Of a stretch of 64,000 nt of DNA, positions 47,481 to 57,603 are shown piece after piece. The translations under genes and the position numbers were made by a program. The stretch is from JAMQKA01 sp034521835 (GTDB taxonomy: Bacteria; Bacteroidota; Rhodothermia; Balneolales; Balneolaceae), in NCBI GenBank assembly GCA_034521835.1, contig JAXHMA010000006.1, positions 1,178,001 to 1,242,000 of the forward strand, read 5' to 3'. How positions within the stretch are numbered: the stretch's first letter is position 1; every line of letters begins with the position of its first letter. The notes under the pieces were generated by a model. It was not told where the DNA came from. It saw only the letters and a list, made by a program, of their open reading frames with translations, and did no database searches.

Positions 47481-48386
47481 TTGCAATCAGAACGACCCAA
47501 TTTTAACGAGACCAAACCGATAGACAGCGTTGGCGTTCAAGAGCGTGTTGCCCGGCTCAACAGACGCAGCATCAAAAACGAGTCTAAAATTTTTGCCCTG
47601 AAGCTGGCCCTCAGCATGATTGACCTTACCACGCTGGAGGGCAAGGATACGCCGGGCAAAGTGATTCAGCTCTGCAAAAAAGCCAAACAGCCCCATGCTG
47701 ATCTTCCGGATCTGCCCTCTGTAGCTGCCGTCTGTGTATACCCTAATATGGTATCAACTGCCAAAAAGGAACTGGAAGGCACCGGCATCAATGTGGCCAG
47801 CGTTGCTACGGCTTTTCCGAGTGGCATGACACAGCAGGATGCCAAAATTGAGGAAACCAAATTTGTTGTGGATGAAGGCGCCGACGAGGTAGATATGGTG
47901 ATCTCACGCGGTAAGTTTCTGAAGGGGAACTACTCATACGTTTTTGATGAAATTGCCGCCATAAAAGAAGCTTGTGGCCCCGCTCATTTGAAGGTCATCC
48001 TCGAAACCGGCGAACTCCAAACGCTCGAAAATGTTCGCAAAGCCAGTGACTTGGCGATGCATGCGGGCGCCGATTTTATCAAAACCTCCACCGGTAAGAT
48101 AAGCCCGGCAGCAACCCAGGAAGTAACACTCGTAATGCTTGAGGCAATCCGTGATTTCTACCACAAAACGGATCGCAAAATAGGAATGAAACCTGCCGGA
48201 GGCATCCGCAAGGCCAAGCAAGCGTTGCAATACCTGGTGCTGGTAAAAGAGACACTGGGCGATGACTGGCTGACACCCGACCTGTTTCGTTTTGGTGCCA
48301 GCTCACTAACTAACGACCTGTTGATGCAGATCGTCAAACAGCAATCCGGTGTATACCAGAGCAGTAATTATTTTTCAGAAGATTAG
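47481..48386 (+). CDS. deoC: Deoxyribose-phosphate aldolase
   Basis: Class I aldolase that splits 2-deoxyribose 5-phosphate into glyceraldehyde 3-phosphate and acetaldehyde. Motifs: MIDLTTLEGKDTPGKV, AAVCVYPNMV, NVASVATAFPSGMT, EVDMVISRGKFL, the Schiff-base lysine in DFIKTSTGK and the second lysine in GMKPAGGIRKA. At 301 residues it has an N-terminal extension of about 45 compared with the E. coli enzyme. Start is TTG at 47481. It heads an operon with two aldehyde-dehydrogenase-family genes. Confidence 0.94.
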   Translation: MQSERPNFNETKPIDSVGVQERVARLNRRSIKNESKIFALKLALSMIDLTTLEGKDTPGKVIQLCKKAKQPHADLPDLPSVAAVCVYPNMVSTAKKELEGTGINVASVATAFPSGMTQQDAKIEETKFVVDEGADEVDMVISRGKFLKGNYSYVFDEIAAIKEACGPAHLKVILETGELQTLENVRKASDLAMHAGADFIKTSTGKISPAATQEVTLVMLEAIRDFYHKTDRKIGMKPAGGIRKAKQALQYLVLVKETLGDDWLTPDLFRFGASSLTNDLLMQIVKQQSGVYQSSNYFSED

Positions 48387-48431
48387 TTTCTGACTGCATC
48401 AAAGCAGTTAAAACAAAACTGATGGACCACT

Positions 48432-49954
48432 ATGGCAGAAGATCAACAAGCGACGGATACCAAGGAAGAACAATCTTACAAACCCTCTTCACCGACTTCC
48501 AAGCTCAACTTCGGCTCAAAATGGGAATATGCCGATGCCCCGGAAAGCGCTGAGCATGTGGAGATCAAGGAACAATATGATCTTTTTATTGGCGGGGAGT
48601 TTTTAAAACCTCAAAAGGAGCGCTATTTCAAAACGATAAATCCAGCGAACGAGGAACTGCTTTCGGAAATCGCTGAAGCTACGCAGCAGGATGTGGACAA
48701 AGCCGTGAAAGCTGCGCGAAAGGCGTATACCAAAAACTGGTCAAAACTTGAAGCCAAAGAACGCGGTAAATACCTGTTCCGCCTGGCCCGGATGATCCAG
48801 GAACGCGCCAAGGAGTTTGCGGTCATCGAATCACTTGATGGCGGCAAACCGATTCGTGAGTCGCGAGATGTGGATATCCCCCTCGCGGCCGCCCACTTTT
48901 TTTACTACGCCGGCTGGGCTGATAAACTGGAATACGCCTTCCCGGGCAAAACGGCCGAACCGCTCGGTGTTGCCGGACAGATTATTCCCTGGAATTTCCC
49001 GCTTTTGATGCTGGCCTGGAAAATTGCACCTGCCCTGGCTACCGGTAATACTGTTGTCCTAAAACCGGCGGAAACCACGCCCCTGACTGCCCTCAAGTTT
49101 GCAGAGCTCTGCCAGGATGCTGGCATTCCAGAAGGAGTCATAAATATCGTAACGGGTGCTGGACCTACGGGGGCCGAGATTGTCAGCCATGGTGATGTGG
49201 ATAAAATCGCCTTTACCGGATCTACGGAAGTAGGCAAAATTATTATGAAATCACTGGCCGGAACCGACAAGAAATACACGCTGGAGCTGGGCGGGAAAGG
49301 TCCCAATATTATTTATGAGGATGCCGCCGTCGATCAGGCAGTGGAAGGTATTATCAACGCCATTTTCTTCAACCAGGGTCATGTCTGTTGCGCTGGTTCG
49401 CGGCTGCTGGTGCAGGAAGGTATTTCGGATGAAATCACCCAAAAGCTGCGCGATCGTATTGAAACGCTTATTGTTGGCGATCCGCTTGATAAAAATACGG
49501 ATATCGGGGCGATCAATTCCAAGCAGCAGTTCGACAAGATCAATGAGTATATCGAAATCGGCATGAATGAGGAGAGCGGAGATCTACCAGAGCTCCTGTG
49601 AGCTACCCGAAAAGGGTTACTTCTGCAAGCCAACATTAATCACGAACGTAGGTCAGTCGAACCGTGTGGTAAAGGAAGAAATATTTGGCCCCGTTCTGAC
49701 CATCCAGACATTCCGGACTCCCAACGAAGCCCTGGAAAAAGCCAATAATACGCCTTATGGCCTGGCCGGTGGCGTGTGGACCGATAAGGGATCGAAGATC
49801 TTCAATACGGGCCAGCAGATCGACAACGGTGTGGTGTGGTCGAACACCTACAACCAGTTTGATCCCACATCCCCATTCGGGGGCTATAAAGAAAGTGGAA
49901 TCGGCCGGGAAGGCGGTCTGCACGGGCTCTATCCCTGACGTAAAACTCACATAA
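48432..49954 (+). CDS. Aldehyde dehydrogenase, deoC-linked (frameshifted)
   Basis: NAD(P)-dependent aldehyde dehydrogenase of about 505 residues. Motifs: LDGGKPIRESR, GQIIPWNFPLLMLAWKIAPAL, LKPAETTPLTAL, FTGSTEVGK, the general base in LELGGKGPNIIYEDA and the nucleophile in NQGHVCCAGSRL; EEIFGPVLTIQTF lies in the C-terminal third. Frame breaks occur near 49595 and near 49936; after correction the protein ends in YVKLT at 49954. Next to deoC it most likely oxidises the acetaldehyde released by the aldolase. A shortened paralogue follows. Confidence 0.88.
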
Positions 49955-50028
49955 TGTTAACTGCCGTCCATTTTTAGACGCATTGAATGCGTTTCAACCG
50001 GTTGCATTTGGATTAAAAACATTTTGTT

Positions 50029-50898
50029 ATGTCTGACAGAATTGAGGTAAAAAAAACGTATAAAACCTACGTGGGGGGTAACTTCCCGCGAACGGAATCG
50101 GGGCGATTTTACAAGGTTTTTGACCGAGATGACAATCTGCTGGCCAACGCCTGCCGTTGTTCCCGCAAGGACGTGCGCGATGCGGTTGTGGCTGCACGCA
50201 ACGCTTTTAGTGGCTGGAAAAAACGCACCGCCTATAATCGCGGGCAGATTCTATATCGCATTGCCGAGATGCTGGAGGGGCGCAAGGCCCAGTTTGTCGA
50301 AGAGTTGACCCTTGTCGGCCCATCCCAAAAAGAGGCCCGGAAAGAAGTAAATGAAACTATCGACCGGCTGATCTACTACGCCGGCTGGTCCGATAAATAC
50401 CAACAGGTTTACAGCACGGTAAATCCGGTAGCCAGCCAGCATTTTAATTTTAGCATGCCCGACCCGATGGGCATCGTTTCGATTTTAGCTCCCGAAAACA
50501 GCGCGCTCCTTGGTTTGGTATCTGTTATAGCACCGGTTATCGTTGGGGGTAATACCTGCGTGGTGCTGGCAAACAAGCAGGCTCCCAATGTGGCAATCAG
50601 TTTTGCCGAAGTGCTGCATTCTTCCGACGTACCCGGCGGCATCATCAATCTGCTGACCGGCTTCCGGGATGAACTTATCCCCCATCTGTCATCTCACATG
50701 GATATAAACGCATTTTTACTACGGATAAAAATCTTGACCAAGAAACCCGGAAACAAATAGATGAAAACGCGGCTTTAAACGTTAAACGAATGATTCGTGA
50801 ACCTGTGGAGAACTGGGAACTTGAAGAAGCCCAAAATCCTGAATTAATTATGAATTTCCAGGAGATTAAAACTACCTGGCATCCAATTGGAAACTGAT
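50029..50898 (+). CDS. Truncated aldehyde-dehydrogenase-like protein without catalytic cysteine (frameshifted)
   Basis: About 289 residues resembling only the N-terminal cofactor-binding part of an aldehyde dehydrogenase: TYVGGNFPRTESGRFYKVFD, FSMPDPMGIVSILAPENSALLG, GGNTCVVLANKQAPN, and then a unique end (NVKRMIREPVENWELEEAQ... TTWHPIGN). One T is missing from a run near 50717; restoring it joins the two parts and gives a stop at 50896. The catalytic domain with Cys and the Glu general base is absent. It is co-directional with deoC and the full enzyme, so a structural or regulatory subunit role is possible. Confidence 0.78.
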
Positions 50899-50900
50899 TT

Positions 50901-51497
50901 ATGAGATCTATATACAGATTTAAGTATCTGCCCCTGCTGCTGGTAATTATAGTTGCAGGAGCACTATTTTCCTGCAAAACTTCAGAAACCGCCAGGGAAG
51001 ATGAACCAACAACTGCCGTCAGAGATTCAATTAGCCTGGGCGAAGGTCAGGGACTGAACCTGGCCGCATACCGTAGCTCACTGAGCGATCTCTACACTAC
51101 ACAGCATCACGACATGCTGGAGTTTTTTATGCAATCGAACAATGATGCTCAAAGCGGGAATCGTGATCCGTATGATGGCTTTCGTATTCAGGTGGTATCT
51201 ACCCGCAACGTGGCGCTGGCCGACTCAATAGCCCGCTCTTTCCGGGTTTGGTCCGACACGACAATCGCCCAGTACACCCCTGAAGCCTACGTTTTTTTTA
51301 AACAACCTCACTACAAAGTACATGTCGGCGATTTTAGTAACAGGGATCGCGCCATCCAGTTTTCCAAACTTGTAAAACGACGCTATCCCGATGCCTGGGT
51401 CGTTCACGACCGCATCAATCCCTATCTAGTTCCTTCCGATACCGTTCAGATCAGCCTGAAATCGGATATTGAAAAGAAGGAAAAATCGATGCAGTAG
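50901..51497 (+). CDS. SPOR-domain-like lipoprotein
   Basis: A 198-residue lipoprotein (signal peptide with lipobox LFSCKTS, Cys about residue 25). The C-terminal half resembles a SPOR domain: FRIQVVSTRNVALADSIARSF, VFFKQPHYKVHVGDFSNRDRAIQFSKLVKRRYPDAWVVHD. SPOR domains bind denuded peptidoglycan at division or damage sites. It starts two bases after the corrected stop of the short ALDH-like gene and may be co-transcribed. Confidence 0.82.
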   Translation: MRSIYRFKYLPLLLVIIVAGALFSCKTSETAREDEPTTAVRDSISLGEGQGLNLAAYRSSLSDLYTTQHHDMLEFFMQSNNDAQSGNRDPYDGFRIQVVSTRNVALADSIARSFRVWSDTTIAQYTPEAYVFFKQPHYKVHVGDFSNRDRAIQFSKLVKRRYPDAWVVHDRINPYLVPSDTVQISLKSDIEKKEKSMQ

Positions 51498-51534
51498 TGG
51501 ATCCATTCCTGCTAGTTGAATTTTTATTTTCCTG

Positions 51535-52722
51535 ATGGGATCAGAAGATAGCCACACATTCTATTCAGATCTACCACTGCTGGAATCTTTTTTTGAGATC
51601 TCCAATTCGCAAAATTTCCATGCCCTGCCTGATGAGTGGTATGTGGCTGTAACTGATATTGTCAATTCTACGCGGGCCATTCAGCACGGGGAGTACAAAA
51701 AAGTAAACATCCTTGGAGCCTCTCCAATTGTAGGGATATTAAACCTCTCCAATAAAAATAATATTCCGTACACTTTTGGTGGTGATGGCTGTACCTTATG
51801 TATCCCTCCTGCCCTGTTGGATGATACGCGAAATGTACTGGGCGCCTCCAGGCAGATCGGAAAGCGACAATACGAACTAGATCTTCGGGCGGCCATTATT
51901 TCCATGAGGGATATCAGAGAAGCCGGGCATGAGATTAAAGTGGCCCGTTACAAAGTTTCTGATGTCTATAACCAAGCCATTTTTTCTGGCAGTGGACTCT
52001 CTTTTGCAGAAAAAACTCTAAAACAAGATGAGAACGAAAAGTACAGAATAACCGCCGCTGGTGTTGCTAATGGCACTGACTTCACCGGACTTGAGTGCCG
52101 ATGGCAGGAAGTGGGACAGGAGAAGAAAAAAGTGATTACCATGTTAATCAGAAGTAATCCAACTCTTGAAAATTCAGATGAGATCTATAAAAACGTGCTC
52201 GAAAAGATGCGCTCCGTTTTTGGATTCGACGACAAAACCAATCCCATCCATGCATCCCAGCTGAATATGAATATGTCGCTCACTTCGCTTATGGGAGAAA
52301 TAGAGTTTCGTACGTTTGGAATGAGCTGGCTTCAACGTCTGCTCTATGTCTTGAAAATTGAGGCACAAATAGTGTTGGGAAAAATTTTTATGAGCCTGGG
52401 GTATAAATCATCAGCGACAAACTGGTCGATCTACAAACGAGACCTGGCATTAAATTCCGATCACCGTAAGTTCGACGATATGCTCAGGGCAGTAATCAGC
52501 GGCACGGAGGAACAGTTCCAGAAGTTGACGGAATTTTTGGAGGAGCAGCATGAGGCCGGCCTGTTAGCCTATGGTTTCCATATTTCGGATACAGCCATCA
52601 TCACATGCATGGTGTTTCGCTATCAACAGGAGCATGTCCATTTTGTTGATGGAAGTGAAGGCGGGTATGTGAAGGCAGCGCAGAATCTCAAGCAGCGGAT
52701 AAGTGAACTTAATAGTACATAA
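51535..52722 (+). CDS. DUF3095 protein, nucleotide-cyclase-like
   Basis: A 395-residue cytoplasmic protein of the DUF3095 family. The N-terminal part looks like a class III nucleotidyl cyclase core: VAVTDIVNSTRAIQHGEYKKVN (metal-binding Asp) and NNIPYTFGGDGCTLCIPP (GGDG turn). The C-terminal region (about residues 280-390) has no clear match beyond the family. Family members are uncharacterised; adenylate-cyclase activity is not shown. It is 37 bases after the SPOR lipoprotein gene. Confidence 0.8.
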   Translation: MGSEDSHTFYSDLPLLESFFEISNSQNFHALPDEWYVAVTDIVNSTRAIQHGEYKKVNILGASPIVGILNLSNKNNIPYTFGGDGCTLCIPPALLDDTRNVLGASRQIGKRQYELDLRAAIISMRDIREAGHEIKVARYKVSDVYNQAIFSGSGLSFAEKTLKQDENEKYRITAAGVANGTDFTGLECRWQEVGQEKKKVITMLIRSNPTLENSDEIYKNVLEKMRSVFGFDDKTNPIHASQLNMNMSLTSLMGEIEFRTFGMSWLQRLLYVLKIEAQIVLGKIFMSLGYKSSATNWSIYKRDLALNSDHRKFDDMLRAVISGTEEQFQKLTEFLEEQHEAGLLAYGFHISDTAIITCMVFRYQQEHVHFVDGSEGGYVKAAQNLKQRISELNST

Positions 52723-52847
52723 TACCTATTCCGCTATTTATATAGAGGATAACCGAAAAATAAATTATACATTAAGTCATAACGTCTTACATATTGATAT
52801 ACAATGATTTACAGTTATTATATAAACTTATTATATGCTGCAAATCA

Positions 52848-53941
52848 CTACACATTGAAGCGGAACAGCATTACATCGCCATCCTGCACTTCATAATCTT
52901 TGCCCTCCTGGCGCATCTTGCCTGCATCTTTAATCGCCTTTTCTGACCCCAGTTTCGCATAGGTTTCAAAGCTAACGGTTTCTGCTCGAATAAATCCACG
53001 TTCAAAATCGGTATGGATGACACCCGCTGCTTCTGGGGCTTTAGCTCCTTTTCGAACGGTCCACGCACGCACCTCTTTCGGTCCGGCGGTAAAGAAGGTG
53101 ATCAGCCCCAGCTCTTTATACGCCGCCTGGATCAGTCGGTCAAGGCCGGCGCTTTCCACACCCAGTTCTTCGAGAAACATCTCGCGTTCCCCCTCGTCAA
53201 GCTCGGCAATCTCTTCCTCAATTTTGGCACAAAATGTTACCACCTCGTCATCGGTTTCGGCCGCAATTTTTTTACTTCCTCAACATGTTCATTACCATCA
53301 TCCAGATCCTCTTCTCCCACATTGCAGGCGTAAAGTACCGGCTTGTCTGAAAGTAGAAACAGCTCGCGATATGCTTTCTTTTCCTCTTTATCAGCCTCAA
53401 ACGTTCGGGCGGAGTTACCCTCTTCCAGGTGCTCTCTCAAACGCTTCACCGTTTCATACTGCGCAATTACTTTTTTATCGCCGCTTTTGGCCTCTTTTTG
53501 GAGGTTTTGTTCTCGTTTCTCTACGGAAACCAGGTCCTTGAAAATAAGCTCATCCTCAATAATACGAATATCACGAGCGGGATCAATGCTGCCTTCTACA
53601 TGAATAACGTTGGGATCATCAAAACAGCGAACCACGTGGACAATCAGGTCCACTTCCCGAATATGTGATAGAAAGGCGTTCCCTTTTCCCTTGCCCTCGG
53701 AGGCGCCCTTCACCAAGCCGGCAATATCCACAAATTCAACACTGGTAGGTATTGTGGATTTCGGCTCAACCAGTTCGGCAAGCTTGTTGAGACGTTTATC
53801 AGGCACAGGCACAACCCCAATATTGGGATCAATAGTACAAAAGGGGAAATTTTCGGATTCGGCCCCGGCATCGCTCAGGGCGTTAAACAAACTGGACTTT
53901 CCCACGTTCGGAAGCCCAACAATTCCACATCGTAAACTCAT
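52848..53941 (-). CDS. ychF: Ribosome-binding ATPase YchF (frameshifted)
   Basis: Obg-family P-loop NTPase, about 364 residues, that prefers ATP and binds ribosomes. GIVGLPNVGKSSLFNAL is the P-loop at residue 4; NFPFCTIDPNIGVV, DIAGLVKGASEGKGKGNAFL and the TGS-domain block with GLITFFTAGPKEVRAWTV and YEVQDGDVMLFRFNV near the C-terminus complete it. One A is missing from a run of eight near 53270; restoring it gives EEVKKIAAETDDE. Near-universal gene, so the break is almost surely an error. Confidence 0.94.
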
Positions 53942-54013
53942 TAACTGGTGATATTAAATTAGTATTTAGCGGCTATTGTTGAGATGATAGTCTGTAGCCG
54001 CCATTGCAATTAC

Positions 54014-54683
54014 TCAGTGGTCCAGGCAGACCTGTTCTATAAATTTTTCTTCGGGAAGCAAGGCCGCTGTCAGCTTTCCATAGCCGAGCGACTCGTACAC
54101 ACAACCGGTATCAATACCAAGCATTTTATCTTTGCGCAACGGATGAGGACGCGGGGTATGGCCAAAAACGACCGTCTTTTCCCAGGCCGTTTCAAAAGCA
54201 TTAAGGTGAGAGCGCTCCCACAAAAACTCATCGTGCTCCTTTTCATTCTTAATAGTCTCTTCGATCGTCTTGTGTGGAGACAATCCAGCATGAACGAAAA
54301 AGTATTCCGGGGTATCGTAAAAGATTTTTGTATTTCTATAGAATTCCAGGTGCTCTTCAGGCAGATCCAAAGCACGGCCGTTTGTGCCGTAGGAGTTTAA
54401 AGTGATACGCCCACCATTGACCAGCCACATATTCAGCTGATCTTTTTGCAATGCATCAAGCAGCATCTGTTCATGATTGCCGCGCAAAAATACCGCAATC
54501 TCGCTGCTTTCGATAATCCAACAGCAGATCCACAACGCCTTTGGAATCAGGCCCGCGGTCAATATAATCTCCAACAAAAACGATTTTTCGGTCTTTATGC
54601 TCTTCGAGTCTTTCCAGCATAGCACGTAGAGACTCCACGCATCCGTGAATATCGCCGATAGCAATGATTTTATTTTGCCTCAC
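54014..54683 (-). CDS. PPP-family serine/threonine phosphatase (frameshifted)
   Basis: A metallophosphatase of about 220 residues like bacterial PrpA/B or symmetrical Ap4A hydrolase relatives. The three PPP motifs are visible: AIGDIHGC, VFVGDYIDRGPDSKGVV and FLRGNHEQM; then HAGLSPHKTIEE and VFGHTPRP supply further metal ligands. One base is missing near 54511, between the second and third motifs. It lies between ychF and nusB with short gaps; all three are leftward. Confidence 0.88.
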
Positions 54684-54693
54684 AGTTCTTCTC

Positions 54694-55156
54694 CTAATTT
54701 ATTGATGATTCAATGAGGCCGCGACCTTTTTTCTCAATTCTGTCTTCTTTGCGAAGTCGCTCAAGAGCCGCATCCAAGATGCCATTAACAAATTTCCCGG
54801 ATTTCTTGGTCGAAAAACGTTTGGCGATTTCAATCGCTTCGTTGATGGTCACCTTGGTGGGGATCTCTTCAAAGTTCAAAAATTCGGATAGAGCCATGCG
54901 CAGTATCAGCTTGTCTACAGTAGCCAGGCGATTGATCTTCCAGTTTTTTATGTGATCCTCGATGATATTATCGAGCTCTTCTTTCTGCTTGGCGGTCTTC
55001 AGAAACAGGCGCTCGGCAAATTTAAGCCCTGCCTTGTCCTTCTCCAACTTGGGTTTAATAATGGCTGATAAAATCTGCTGCCACTTATTCACTGCTTACT
55101 TCTTCAGCAAAAAGGGCCTGTAGAACTACTTCTCTTATTTCTCTGCGCTGTGACAT
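54694..55156 (-). CDS. nusB: Transcription antitermination factor NusB (frameshifted near the N-terminus)
   Basis: RNA-binding protein that works with NusE/NusG in rRNA antitermination. The N-terminus MSQRREIREVVLQALFAEEVS begins at 55156 and joins the other frame (NKWQQILSAIIKPKL) across a break near 55092. The core has RLATVDKLILRMALSEFL and PTKVTINEAIEIAKRFSTKKSGKFVNGILD, which are diagnostic. About 154 residues, normal length. It is the last gene before the tRNA-Val-linked island. Confidence 0.9.
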
Positions 55157-55392
55157 CCTTTTTCTTTACACTTTAGCCTGCAAACGAGCGGGAAAAGATA
55201 CAAAACCTCCCTCTTAGCTGAAAGCGGAAACGTAGCTTAAAATCCTAATTACTTAAAAGAACAAAACTGGATCAGTAATTTGATAAATTATACCTGCCAT
55301 ACTTACAATATTAATTGATGGATAAATTATAATCCCACTTCCAATTAATCATTGATTAGGAGCAGGTAAATTTCCTATATTAGGCTCACTTT

Positions 55393-55467
55393 GGGTGATT
55401 AGCTCAGTTGGTTTAGAGCACTAGCTCGACAAGCTAGGGGTCGTAGGTTCGAATCCTACATCACCCA
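55393..55467 (+). tRNA. tRNA-Val (GAC)
   Basis: A cloverleaf folds from acceptor arm GGGTGAT/ATCACCC, D arm GCTC/GAGC, anticodon arm CTAGC/GCTAG and T arm GTAGG-TTCGAAT-CCTAC. The anticodon GAC is at 55428-55430. Position 33 is C in place of the almost invariant T, possibly a base error. CCA is not encoded. It marks the left border of an accessory island, although no duplicated 3' end was found on the right. Confidence 0.85.
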
Positions 55468-55910
55468 CTTATAAGCCTGTAATTTGTTGCCTCCCAAAGA
55501 CTTAGTTTTGGCGTTACAAACATTGTTACAAACAAACGCACAATTTTCGGGGTGTTTTAGCCTGTTTTTGGCCTTTTTTTAGGGTTCAATCTATGGAGTT
55601 TTTTTACTTTTAATCGACTAGTCAAACAACAATGGAAGAGAGTAATAAAGAGTACCAAATTTACAAATCTAATATTAATTCCAAGTTGGGGACACCCTAT
55701 ATAATTATTATTGAAAATAAAGGGTTACGTATCCCTGAAGTCCTATCCTATCTAGTGTTACGAAAAGTGATAATATATGGGCTAAACGAATAAGTTCGGG
55801 TTATTTAGAAAACTTAAAAGAATTTAGTTATTGTGATAATTGACAAGTATGAGCCTGAGCTACCATTTGGAGCTAATAAACTAAAGACGAAAGTATCAAT
55901 AAATGCAATT
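55468..55910 (+). pseudogene. Decayed recombinase-like sequence after the tRNA
   Basis: After a direct repeat GTTACAAAC (twice, 55512-55534) an ORF starts at 55632: ESNKEYQIYKSNINSKLG, then IIENKGLRIPEVLSYLVLRKS and, in the next frame, NIWAKRISSGYLENLKEF. The layout resembles the N-terminal SAM-like domain of a tyrosine recombinase, whose catalytic domain would be missing. Weak identification, from position next to the tRNA and from pattern only. Confidence 0.35.
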
Positions 55911-56145
55911 AATGAGCGATTTCACTTCTTTTTCTCCAAGTCTTCAAAGTGTTCATCAATTCATGAGGTTTTATCTCTAACGATTCCGCCAGTTTTAGAA
56001 TGGAATATAAGGTAAGTTGGTAAATACCCCTTTCTAAGTCTGATATAAACGTACGATTAAAATCTGCAATTTCGGCCAGCTTTGCTTGAGATATTTTTCT
56101 CTCTTCGTAGCTATATAAAGTAATAAAGAGAGGAACGACATAACG
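55909..56145 (-). pseudogene. XRE-family helix-turn-helix protein, broken start
   Basis: On the minus strand a continuous frame reads RKISQAKLAEIADFNRTFISDLERG and YSILKLAESLEIKPHELM, a clear Cro/C1-type helix-turn-helix, stopping at 55909. No in-frame start codon precedes it; the nearest ATG (about 56143) is in another frame, so the 5' end is frameshifted. Such regulators usually accompany mobile islands or restriction systems. Confidence 0.7.
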
Positions 56146-56239
56146 TTTTTAAGAATACTTCAGAATTTTAGACATAATGTAATATTATTTGTATATGAAA
56201 TAACTGAGAGTTTATAAATAGAGTTAGAATAGGTCCGGA

Positions 56240-56527
56240 ATGAAATTTTACTCAAAGTTTACCATAGCTTTTCTACTTATAGTTAATTGTGCCCTGAATC
56301 TCTCAATAGTAGAAGGCCAATCAATATTACCTGAAGTAGCATTTACAGATACAGTGTCTTATATATCTATTCCAAATGATACAACAGAAAATAACATTAA
56401 AAATTTGGAAATTGAGGTAAAAAAAAATGTACTTAAACCACTAGAAGTAGAAGTTTATATAAAAAATAATAGTACTGCTACTGTCGATAAAGATTTTAAG
56501 TTATTGAAGCCGTGTTCAAGTGACTAA
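56240..56527 (+). pseudogene. Exported protein cut by the IS30 element
   Basis: An ORF with a signal peptide (MKFYSKFTIAFLLIVNCALNL region) followed by a beta-rich segment (VSYISIPNDTTENNIKNLEIEVKK). Its last residues (CSSD) and stop are inside the left inverted repeat of the IS, so the coding sequence is truncated. DNA to the right of the IS shows no obvious continuation, so part may have been lost. Family unknown; the style resembles choice-of-anchor or CARDB-type domains. Confidence 0.6.
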
Positions 56528-57526
56528 TGCAACACAGCGGTGTTTTAGGGTTTGTTGGATAGGATTAAGGCAATCAAATTTTCGAACGGGTCGAAAGTTC
56601 AGGTACTCCTCGACGCTGTTGATGCGCTGGGGAGAAACCTTTCGCAGATCGGTACCCTTCGGGAAGAACCGCCTGATCACCCAAATGCGGTTTTCCACGG
56701 TTCCTTTGTCTTGGGAGGTATAGGGCCGGGTAAAGTAGGTGTCAGCCCGGAGGGCTTCGGCAAGTCTTGGTGACGAGCAAAGGCTTTGTCGTTGTCAAAA
56801 GTTAACGTTTTGATGAAGCTAGAAGGAATATCCGAAAGCTGATCGACGATGGCCTCGGGCCATTGGCTGGGCTTTGCCTCGAGGTAACTTTTCGGATTTT
56901 GGTGAGCAGCGTAGTCCGGTCGGTCAGTACCAGCAGGGCTGATTGATGGGCCTTGCCCATCATCAGATCGACCTCAATATCGCCCAAGCGGTCTCGCTGT
57001 TCGACCACATCGGGACGCTCGGGTGATAGGAACCCGCCCTTTGATTCGGCCCCTGTTGTCCTGCCGGTTACCCCGTTTGGCCTTACGACGACCGTGTTTG
57101 GATGCTTGTAGAGATCCTTGTCGGTGGGATCTCCAGAGCGTTTGGCTTTCCAGATCCACTGGTAGAGGGTCTCATGGGAGACTCCATCGAAGCCCAGCAC
57201 GCCCCAGCGGCCGCTGATCAGCTCCGGGGAGAGCTTCTCGGTGGTCAGCCACCGGCGGGCTTGGTCTTAGATCGTCGGTAAACCGCCGGTGTTTGGGCTT
57301 ATCCCGGTGGCGCCCATTGGTCGAACTGCTGGGCGAGGTCAGGGCAATACTGCTTGTCCTGGGAGCCATCATTGGCTACATTGCGTTTGAGTTCCCGACT
57401 GATGGTCGACCGATGTACGCCGATAGTCCGGGCAATCTCGCTTTGGTTATGGCCCGCATCGAGTAGGGCTTTGATCTGATGACGGTTTTCTTTGCTGAGT
57501 TGGGTGTATTCTTGCATAAGCAACAC
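56516..57526 (-). CDS. IS30-family transposase (frameshifted)
   Basis: N-terminal helix-turn-helix region: QLSKENRHQIKALLDAGHNQSEIARTIGVHRSTISRELKRN; then GFDGVSHETLYQWIW. Catalytic DDE: LGDIEVDLMMGKAHQSALL (first Asp), TLTFDNDKAFARH (second Asp) and GTVENRIWVIRRFFPKGTD (Glu), with NFRPVRKF after it. Breaks near 57290 (with an in-frame TAG at 57267-57269), 56880 and 56755. The stop at 56516 lies in the inverted repeat, as is usual in IS30. Confidence 0.85.
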
Positions 57527-57545
57527 GAATATAACCCGCTTGGCC

Positions 57546-57577
57546 GAAGACCTCAGGGGCGCGCCCCTGAGGTCTTC
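57546..57577. other. Perfect 32-bp palindrome in IS30
   Basis: GAAGACCTCAGGGGCG is followed immediately by its exact reverse complement. It sits between the right inverted repeat and the transposase start, where it would form a very stable hairpin in any transcript entering from the right. Confidence 0.85.
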
Positions 57578-57603
57578 CTACGTGTTGCACTTATTACTTG
57601 AAC

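Larger units (their letters stand above)
56514..57603 (-). mobile_element. IS30-family insertion sequence
   Basis: About 1,090 bases bounded by inverted repeats GTTCAAGTGACTAATGCAAC (from 56514) and GTGTTGCACTTATTACTTG (57582-57600, ending GAAC at 57603), matching at 18 of 22 positions. It contains one transposase gene and a long palindrome at its 5' side. I could not identify a target duplication. It interrupts an exported-protein gene. Confidence 0.85.
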
